This document shows positions 50,614-55,912 of a stretch of DNA of 55,912 bases, piece by piece. A program made the translations under genes and the position numbers. The notes under the pieces are model-generated. The model saw only the letters and a list, made by a program, of their open reading frames with translations. It searched no databases and was not told the origin of the DNA. The DNA is taken from positions 1 to 55,912 of the forward strand of contig LMZS01000174.1 of NCBI GenBank assembly GCA_001567085.1, in the 5' to 3' direction. Each line of letters opens with the position of its first letter. The stretch's first letter is position 1. Source of the DNA: Chloroflexi bacterium OLB15 (GTDB lineage: Bacteria > Chloroflexota > Anaerolineae > Aggregatilineales > Phototrophicaceae).

Positions 50614-51801
50614 ATGACAACACCAACATACAATTGGATTAACGAACAGCAAAACGAGTCCCAAAGGCCAACCTTTGTAGGGCATGTTCTCATCGTTGAT
50701 GATTTTGAACCCAATCGTGACGTTCTGGTGCGGCGACTTCAGCATCTGGGCTGTACGACTGAAGAAGCTGTGAATGGCGGTCAGGCGTTGGAACGCCTCC
50801 GGTCAGGCAATTTCGATCTGGTGCTTCTCGATATTATGATGCCAGTGATGAGCGGTTACGAAGTGCTTGAAACCATGAAGCAGGATGAGCAGCTTAGCCG
50901 AATTCCGGTTGTAGTAATTTCGGCGGTTGACGACATGGCAAGTATTGCGCGCTGCATTGAGCTTGGCGCGGAAGATTTTTTGACCAAACCGATTGAGCCA
51001 ATCGTTTTGAAAGCGCGCACACTCGCCAGCATCGAAAAAAAGCGCTTGCGCGATGCCGAACAGGATTATCTCGCGCAGCTTAAACACGAAAAACAGCAGA
51101 TCAGCGATCTTCTCGACCTGGTCATTCCTATCGGCGCGGATCTGGCGGCAGAGCCTGACTTTGGCCGTTTACTGGTCAAAATTGTCGAAAGCGGGCGGAT
51201 CATTTCCCATGCAGATGCCGGCATTCTGTACCTGAAAACTGAAAGGGATACGCTGGAATATGTGGTCGTTTCCAACGCGGCCGTAGGCCTGTTCCTGACC
51301 GCGGCAGATTTGAAACCAGAAAGCCTGCTGCCGCTTGGAACATCAAACACGCGCGCCGCTTTTCCAGCGGTAGAAGCGATTGTTAGCGGCACCTCAATCC
51401 TGATCGAACATCAGGCCGATTTGAATTCATGGAAAGCGCTGCGGGAACGGGATCAGGCGTTCAACTACCAGACACAGAAATTGCTGGCGCTGCCGTTACT
51501 CAACAGCCGCCAGAACATCATCGGGGTGCTTGAATTTACTAACGCGCGCGCCGATGACGGGAGCATCATTCGCTTTTCCGCACATATGCAGCGAATGCTT
51601 CAGGCGCTTTCGCGATTGGCTGGCGCCGCTCTACAGGGCTATCTTGAGCAGTATGCCGAAAGCCCTGCAAAAATGAGCGCGCTTTTGTCTCGATTGATCA
51701 CGCCTTGCGAACCAGACAAGTACAAGAAATTTCTGAAACAGAATACTTCTTACGACTACGTGCCAACATTCAACGCTTACGCGAACGCGCCGCTGGCATG
51801 A
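50614..51801 (+). CDS. Receiver-GAF protein (response regulator with GAF output)
   Basis: A 395-aa protein. Receiver domain at about 24-145: HVLIVDDFEPNRDVLVRRL, phospho-acceptor Asp73 in LVLLDIMMPVMSGYEVL, PVVVISA and FLTKPIEP. After a short coiled coil (KKRLRDAEQDYLAQLKHEKQQISDLL) comes a GAF domain at about 170-345: DFGRLLVKIVESGRIISHADAGILYLK, LLALPLLNSRQNIIGVLEFTNAR. No enzymatic or DNA-binding output. The receiver keeps the residues for phosphorylation, but no kinase is nearby. It is 21 bases after ago; together with the two genes after it a coordinated unit is likely. Confidence 0.85.
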   Translation: MTTPTYNWINEQQNESQRPTFVGHVLIVDDFEPNRDVLVRRLQHLGCTTEEAVNGGQALERLRSGNFDLVLLDIMMPVMSGYEVLETMKQDEQLSRIPVVVISAVDDMASIARCIELGAEDFLTKPIEPIVLKARTLASIEKKRLRDAEQDYLAQLKHEKQQISDLLDLVIPIGADLAAEPDFGRLLVKIVESGRIISHADAGILYLKTERDTLEYVVVSNAAVGLFLTAADLKPESLLPLGTSNTRAAFPAVEAIVSGTSILIEHQADLNSWKALRERDQAFNYQTQKLLALPLLNSRQNIIGVLEFTNARADDGSIIRFSAHMQRMLQALSRLAGAALQGYLEQYAESPAKMSALLSRLITPCEPDKYKKFLKQNTSYDYVPTFNAYANAPLA

Positions 51802-51833
51802 GCGAAACCGAATGAGTCTGAAAGGATCGCCCT

Positions 51834-52163
51834 ATGCCCCGTTCTCATAAGATGCTGGATACAATGGAGCTGCCAACGATTCACCGGCGCGTCTTTCGCG
51901 TCATTTTGCGCGCGCAGACGATTAGTTATGATGAGCTGTGCGTTCAAGCCGCCGAATTACCAGATGGCACAACTGCGACTCCTGAAGCAATTAAACACGC
52001 GCTTGCTGATATGATTGGTTCAGGGTTAATACAGGAAGCCGATTCTGCCAGCGGCACGGTATACCGGATCAGCCTGGGGCAAACTGCATCCGATAACAGC
52101 AACAACTCTGGTTCTGGTTCGATATGGAATCAGCTGGACAGCCCGCCAGAGAAACGCTTATAG
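51834..52163 (+). CDS. Small winged-helix-like protein
   Basis: A 109-aa protein with AAAGGA before the ATG. Residues 12-80 look like a winged helix: LPTIHRRVFRVILRAQTISYDELCVQAAEL, PEAIKHALADMIGSGLIQEADSASGTVYRISL. The last 28 residues are Ser/Asn/Gly-rich and disordered. It may bind DNA or, more likely given the disordered tail, link the receiver-GAF protein and ATPase. I do not recognise a named family. Confidence 0.65.
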   Translation: MPRSHKMLDTMELPTIHRRVFRVILRAQTISYDELCVQAAELPDGTTATPEAIKHALADMIGSGLIQEADSASGTVYRISLGQTASDNSNNSGSGSIWNQLDSPPEKRL

Positions 52164-52275
52164 GCAGCAGGTTATATTTGGTCTTAAAACTGCTATTTGA
52201 GTTTGCTATGCTTTCGCAACCAGGCGAATAATGTTATTCTGTTAACGACAACGCTGCGCAATTCAGGAGAACCCG

Positions 52276-53055
52276 ATGTCTAAAATTATCTCGGTCCACT
52301 CATTTCGCGGTGGAACCGGCAAAAGCAACACGACAGCCAATCTGTCTGCGCTCTATGCCGCTATGGGCAAGCGGGTCGGCGTCATTGACACCGATATTCA
52401 ATCCCCCGGCATTCACGTCCTCTTTGGCCTCGAAGAAGATGATATTAAATATTCCCTCAACGATTATTTGTGGGGAAAATGCGAGATTGAAAAGTCGGCT
52501 GTAGATGTTACCCCTGGTTTGAAGCGTAACAGCCCTTCAGTCAACATTCCTCCCGGCGGCCAGATTTTCCTCATCCCATCCAGCATCAAGGTGGGTGAGA
52601 TCGCCCGTGTGCTGCGCGAAGGGTATGATGTTGGGCTGTTGAATGATGGTTTCCAAAATCTGGTTCGCGCGCTCAATCTGGATATTCTGCTGATTGACAC
52701 GCATCCGGGGTTGAACGAAGAAACGCTGCTTTCTATCGCCATTTCCGACGCGCTCGCCATTATCATGCGCCCTGACCAGCAGGATTATCAGGGAACGGGC
52801 GTCACGGTTGAAGTCGCTCGTAAACTTGATGTGCCGCGCATGGTGCTGATCGTCAACAAAACCCCGCCCAGCTTAAATTTCAATGAGGTGAAAGCCAGCG
52901 TTCAGCAAACCTATAACTGCGAAGTTGGCGCGGTCTTGCCCCACTCTGACGAGATGATGTCTCTCGCCAGCGCAGGCGTTTTCGTACTGCGCTACCCTGA
53001 CCACGCAATCACCCAGAGCTTAAGGCGCGTTGCCCAACGGCTGATTGAAGACTGA
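52276..53055 (+). CDS. MinD/ParA-like ATPase
   Basis: A 259-aa SIMIBI-class ATPase with AGGAG before the ATG. The P-loop is FRGGTGKSNTT (10-20), with Arg11 in place of the signature Lys of the deviant Walker A motif. Other marks: VGVIDTDIQSPGIHVLFG, LDILLIDTHPGLNEETLLSIAISDALAIIMRPDQQDYQGT and VLIVNKTPPSLN. No ParB or parS is nearby and no amphipathic MinD-type C-terminus is clear, so plasmid partition is unlikely. Such MinD-like ATPases occur with GAF/receiver proteins in filamentous phyla. It is followed by a strong terminator that ends the ago gene cluster. Confidence 0.88.
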   Translation: MSKIISVHSFRGGTGKSNTTANLSALYAAMGKRVGVIDTDIQSPGIHVLFGLEEDDIKYSLNDYLWGKCEIEKSAVDVTPGLKRNSPSVNIPPGGQIFLIPSSIKVGEIARVLREGYDVGLLNDGFQNLVRALNLDILLIDTHPGLNEETLLSIAISDALAIIMRPDQQDYQGTGVTVEVARKLDVPRMVLIVNKTPPSLNFNEVKASVQQTYNCEVGAVLPHSDEMMSLASAGVFVLRYPDHAITQSLRRVAQRLIED

Positions 53056-53085
53056 TAACAACCGCTGTACCCCAAAATTCGTAAT

Positions 53086-53120
53086 AAAAAAGACCGCCGT
53101 TGAACAGCGGTCTTTTTTTT
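53086..53120 (+). terminator. Intrinsic terminator after the MinD-like gene
   Basis: AAAAAAGACCGC pairs with GCGGTCTTTTTT over 12 bp, 9-base loop, eight T in all. Confidence 0.92.
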
Positions 53121-53197
53121 CTTTGTTACGGGTTAGGATGGCATCCGTTCGTCACGCAGTTGGGCGGGGCAGCAAAGCCACCCCACCCCCTTTGAAA

Positions 53198-54796
53198 CTA
53201 GCGGTTACGCTCCTCACCTATTTGCATTGACGCGCGGCTTGCAAGCTCAATCGGAGGCGTATTCTGAGGATCGCGGTCATTGGCCGGGTCTTCAGTAAGC
53301 TGACTGGCTTCTGCCTTCACATCAATTGCAGGTGCATCAATCGGCAGCGCGTTCGTGCTGAAGATGTTGTTATCAGCGCCAACATTCGGATCTTCCGTAG
53401 CATCGGATGTCCAAACAATCGTCGGGGCGCTGCACAACCACGTCGGCGAAACGTCAACCGTCGTGTTATCCGTCAAATGACGCGTCTGCGCGGGCTGATC
53501 GCCAACCGCAAACTGATACACGTAGATGTCCTGATCGCCGTCCAGCGTAGAGTTATAAGCGATGAGTTGATCATCTTCGCTCCACACTGCGTTGCGGGCA
53601 TCACCTGCTGGATCAGAGATCTGGAGCAAGTTCTGACCATCGGCGTCCATTACGTAGATGACGCTGTTATCGCCATCGCGGAACGAACGGAAAGCAATCT
53701 TGGTGCCATCAGTCGAGTACAGCGGGTCGTGATCATCTGCTGTACCATCGCTCAAGCGCGTTTCCACGCCTGTGGCGACAACTATCTCGTAGATCTGCCA
53801 GAAGCCATCGCGATCGCTTTGGAACGCGATCTTGGTGCCGTCCGGTGACCATGACGGATAGATATCGTTCGCTGTGTTCGAGGTCAACTGCGTTTCAACG
53901 CCAGTTGCCAAGTCTACCAGGAAGATATCCCAGTTACCGTTACGGTTGGACTGGAAGGCTATCGTATCGCCCAACGGTGACCATGCCGGCGACGTGTCAA
54001 TCGCAAAATTATTGAACGTTACGCGGCGTTGTTCTGAGCCATTGGTACGGCCGATAAACAGTTCCCAGTTGCCAGGACGGTTGCTTGTAAAGGCGATCCA
54101 CTCGCTGTCTGGTGAGCGTGCTGGTGAAACGTCATTGATACGCTCGCCAACACCTTGTGTCAGGTTAGCATTGGCATCCGGTTCGTCCGGTAGTTCACCA
54201 AGACGGAAGATTTCCCAGTCACCGGTGATGTTCGTGTGGTAAACCAGCCAGTCCGGGCAGGTTGCCGCGCCAACTTCGACGGGCGTCCAGTCCTTGGGCA
54301 GTTGTGTATCCACACAGTATTCAGCCGTGTTGGTGTTGATGCTTGGGAAGTCTTCAGGATTACCACCACCATCCGTGAAGGTTTCCGGCTCGCAAATATA
54401 CGGGGTCGGCGAAGGCAGTACCGTTTCGTTACAGGTTACCGCAACCGTGACCGAACCATCTTCTGTGAAGAGGGTGTAGGTTCCCGGCGGGCGGTTGCCC
54501 AGCGAAATCGTGCTTGACTCACCCGGATTTAGTGGGCCGGTAGACCCGGTAATTGATTCGCCGCTCGGCGTGAACACGACGTAATTGATCGTGCCCGTCG
54601 GCGACCCGCCATTATTAGTGAGCGTGTAAACCAGCTCGTTGCTCTCCGTGCAGATACCTTCGCCCGTCAGTGACGGTGATGGTGGCGGCGTTGGCGTTGC
54701 GGAACTGCTGCACACGACCGTTACAGTAACGGCCTGGTCAGCCGTGAACAACGTGTACGTTCCGTCTGGAGCGCCCGGATAAACAATTTGCGGCAT
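53198..54796 (-). pseudogene. Large exported TolB/PD40-propeller protein, C-terminal part
   Basis: 532 aa from the ATG shown; coding sense continues upstream to about 54820. The first 150 residues hold two CARDB-like or Ig-like modules (ICTESNELVYTLTNNGGSPTGTINYVVFTPSG) with Pro/Thr linkers. Residues about 180-460 hold at least five TolB-type PD40 repeats (IAFTSNRPGNWELFIGR, SPAWSPLGDTIAFQSNRNGNWDIFLVD, SWSPDGTKIAFQSDRDGFWQIYEI). It forms a beta-propeller outside the cell, perhaps for binding proteins or glycans. The frame is joined to the one upstream if a base is added near 54820. Confidence 0.75.
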
Positions 54797-55194
54797 GCTT
54801 TCGCCCGGATTGAGGCTGGCACGTTACCACCTGGCAATTGACCATTGGGGCCAAGTACCACGTAAGTCGTGGGCGTAGATTGAGTCTGACCGTTGTTGGT
54901 AATCGTGAAGGTCAGATTATCGTCTACGCACTCGCCTACGCCCGTCAATGCTGGCGGCGGAGGTTCAGTACACGTCACCGTTGTTGAAACCTGGTTGCCA
55001 AGCGGGCCAGTGAACGACATTGTATAGTCGCCCGGCGGCACCGTCCCGGCATTCACTACATGCGATTGCCCAGCGCTTAACGGGCCAAACGTACCGCTGG
55101 TCACCAGACCGCTAGGCCCGGTCACCTCGTAAGGTACCGCTGCGCCAAGGTTGCCGGTCGAGTTCAACACCGTGAAGATCAGCTCATCAATCAC
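54721..55194 (-). pseudogene. Middle part of the exported TPT/PD40 protein
   Basis: The frame codes for two more copies of the CARDB-like module: DELIFTVLNSTGNLGAAVPYEVTGPSG and DNLTFTITNNGQTQSTPTTYVVLGPNGQ. Both flanks show loss of phase: near 55215 the upstream frame runs into noise while this frame begins sense as LTLSGQCVIDE; near 54820 this frame turns into Arg/Cys-rich noise. Each is mended by one base. The repeated module and same gene order make a single protein certain. Confidence 0.72.
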
Positions 55195-55912
55195 GCATTG
55201 ACCGCTCAGCGTCAGATTCCGGCTCTTCCGTCGGCGTCAAAGTAAACGTCGGCGTATTCGTCGGGGTCTCAGTCGGCGTATCAGTTGGCGTGCTTGTTGG
55301 CGTGTACGTTTCCGTCGGCGTGTTGCTCGGCGTATACGTGTTCGTCGGCGTGTTGCTCGGCGTGTACGTGTTCGTCGGCGTATTGCTCGGCGTGTACGTC
55401 GGCGTATTCGTCACCGTATTGGTGTACGTGCTCGTCGGTGTATTCGTCGGTGATGGAGTATCCGTTGGGCGCAGCGTACAACCTGCCGCGTAATTGAAGG
55501 TCTGAGCCTGTCCCTGAAAGTCGTATGAACCGACTACGCGGGCATTCGGCTGAACGCTCAACACCAGTTCCTGGCCAGCAAGCAGCTGGAACGAGAACGG
55601 ACCTTCATCTGGATCACTGACGTTGTCTATCATATATGTCCCCGGATTGGGCATGTCACCACCAACGTTACGCAGCGTGAAGATCGCATCTGCGTCCGCA
55701 TCGCTCGGATTACATTGTACGCTGTAGCTCAATGCCGGTGGCCTGGGCGTCGGCGTCAACGTCGCCGTATTCGTCGGCGTGTTCGACGGTGTACGCGATG
55801 GCGTTTGCGTCGGCGTATTGCTCGGCGTGCGCGTCGGCCGTGCGCGTCGACGTATTGCTCGGCGTGTGACGTTCAGAGATGGCGTATACGTTTGCGTCGG
55901 CGTATTGCTCGG
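55187..55912 (-). pseudogene. N-terminal part of the exported TPT/PD40 protein, runs off the window
   Basis: Contains TPT-type low-complexity linkers (TNTPTNTYTPS repeats, 55241-55460) around a CARDB-like module (SDADADAIFTLRNVGGDMPNPGTYMIDNV). The frame stays open upstream of a TTG at 55759 (SRTPSNTPTNTATLTP) as far as about 55839, where an extra G breaks phase again. The true start is outside the window. Thr/Pro linkers of this kind are a hallmark of secreted Chloroflexota proteins. Confidence 0.65.
55241..55460 (-). repeat. Tandem 30-bp coding repeat (TPSNTPTNTY)
   Basis: Imperfect tandem units of 30 bases, about six, code for the decapeptide TYTPSNTPTN with small changes (S, E, V in places). 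They make an extended, probably O-glycosylated linker. Such repeats are error-prone in assembly. Confidence 0.85.

Noticed and set aside
52276..53055. Plasmid partition (parA) gene
   Set aside because: No parB, no iterons and no replication gene; the surrounding genes are chromosomal in type.
55241..55460. Regularly spaced repeats that could be taken for a CRISPR array
   Set aside because: Units are 30 bases without unique spacers, in frame, and code for TPSNTPTN peptides of an exported protein.
1..55912. tRNA, rRNA, insertion sequence or integrase genes
   Set aside because: None was recognised in intergenic regions or among the proteins; no transposase motif or terminal inverted repeats seen, so recent transfer is not supported directly.

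Overview
The window most resembles a chromosomal piece of a Chloroflexota bacterium, probably Anaerolineae-like. This is inferred from the TPT/NTPT-rich exported protein at the right edge, the many LLM flavin oxidoreductases and M24 peptidases, the 10-aa proline/threonine repeats and the mixed gene content. No rRNA or tRNA was seen, so the placement is only an inference.

Layout. (1) 0.2-9.7 kb: an anaerobic respiration locus. FmdE-like protein, MobA, a carboxymuconolactone-decarboxylase-like protein and a NarX-type histidine kinase are followed by dmsA-dmsB-dmsC (DMSO/N-oxide reductase). On the other strand lie a four-cluster ferredoxin-like protein, a TorD-type chaperone and a NarL-type regulator that probably pairs with the kinase. 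(2) 9.7-13.2 kb: ferrous iron uptake, fur-feoA-feoA-feoB-feoC. (3) 13.5-21.2 kb: a dipeptide-type ABC importer (solute-binding protein and two permeases, no ATPase) divergent from an operon of M24 peptidase, RidA-like protein, two LLM oxidoreductases and a TIGR04076 protein. (4) 21-26.2 kb: a glycosyltransferase, an RmlC-like cupin, a secreted GH13 glucosidase/amylase and a secreted cyclophilin. (5) 26.2-29.8 kb: a BtuFCD-type importer under a cobalamin riboswitch with its own terminator. (6) 29.9-36.4 kb: GNAT acetyltransferase, LacI regulator with operator, MarR regulator and a heterodimeric ABC exporter.

(7) 36.5-44.5 kb: a HEAT-repeat protein, OsmC, then on the minus strand a TIR-FGE/SUMF1 protein, a TIR-NACHT-HEAT protein (NLR-like) and a GAF protein. 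This looks like an immune or biological-conflict module. (8) 44.6-48.3 kb: a PMT-type membrane glycosyltransferase and a frameshifted PQQ-type glucose/sorbosone dehydrogenase. (9) 48.4-53.1 kb: the most unusual locus. A long prokaryotic Argonaute whose first catalytic Asp is replaced by Thr is followed on the same strand by a receiver-GAF protein, a small winged-helix-like protein and a MinD/ParA-like ATPase. (10) 53.2-55.9 kb: a large exported TolB/PD40 and TPT-repeat protein broken by at least three frame changes, which may be assembly errors.

The main candidate for a new system is the apparently nuclease-dead Argonaute with its regulator and ATPase, located about 5 kb from a TIR-NACHT/TIR-FGE pair. 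All functional statements are from reading sequence motifs by eye; no search was run.
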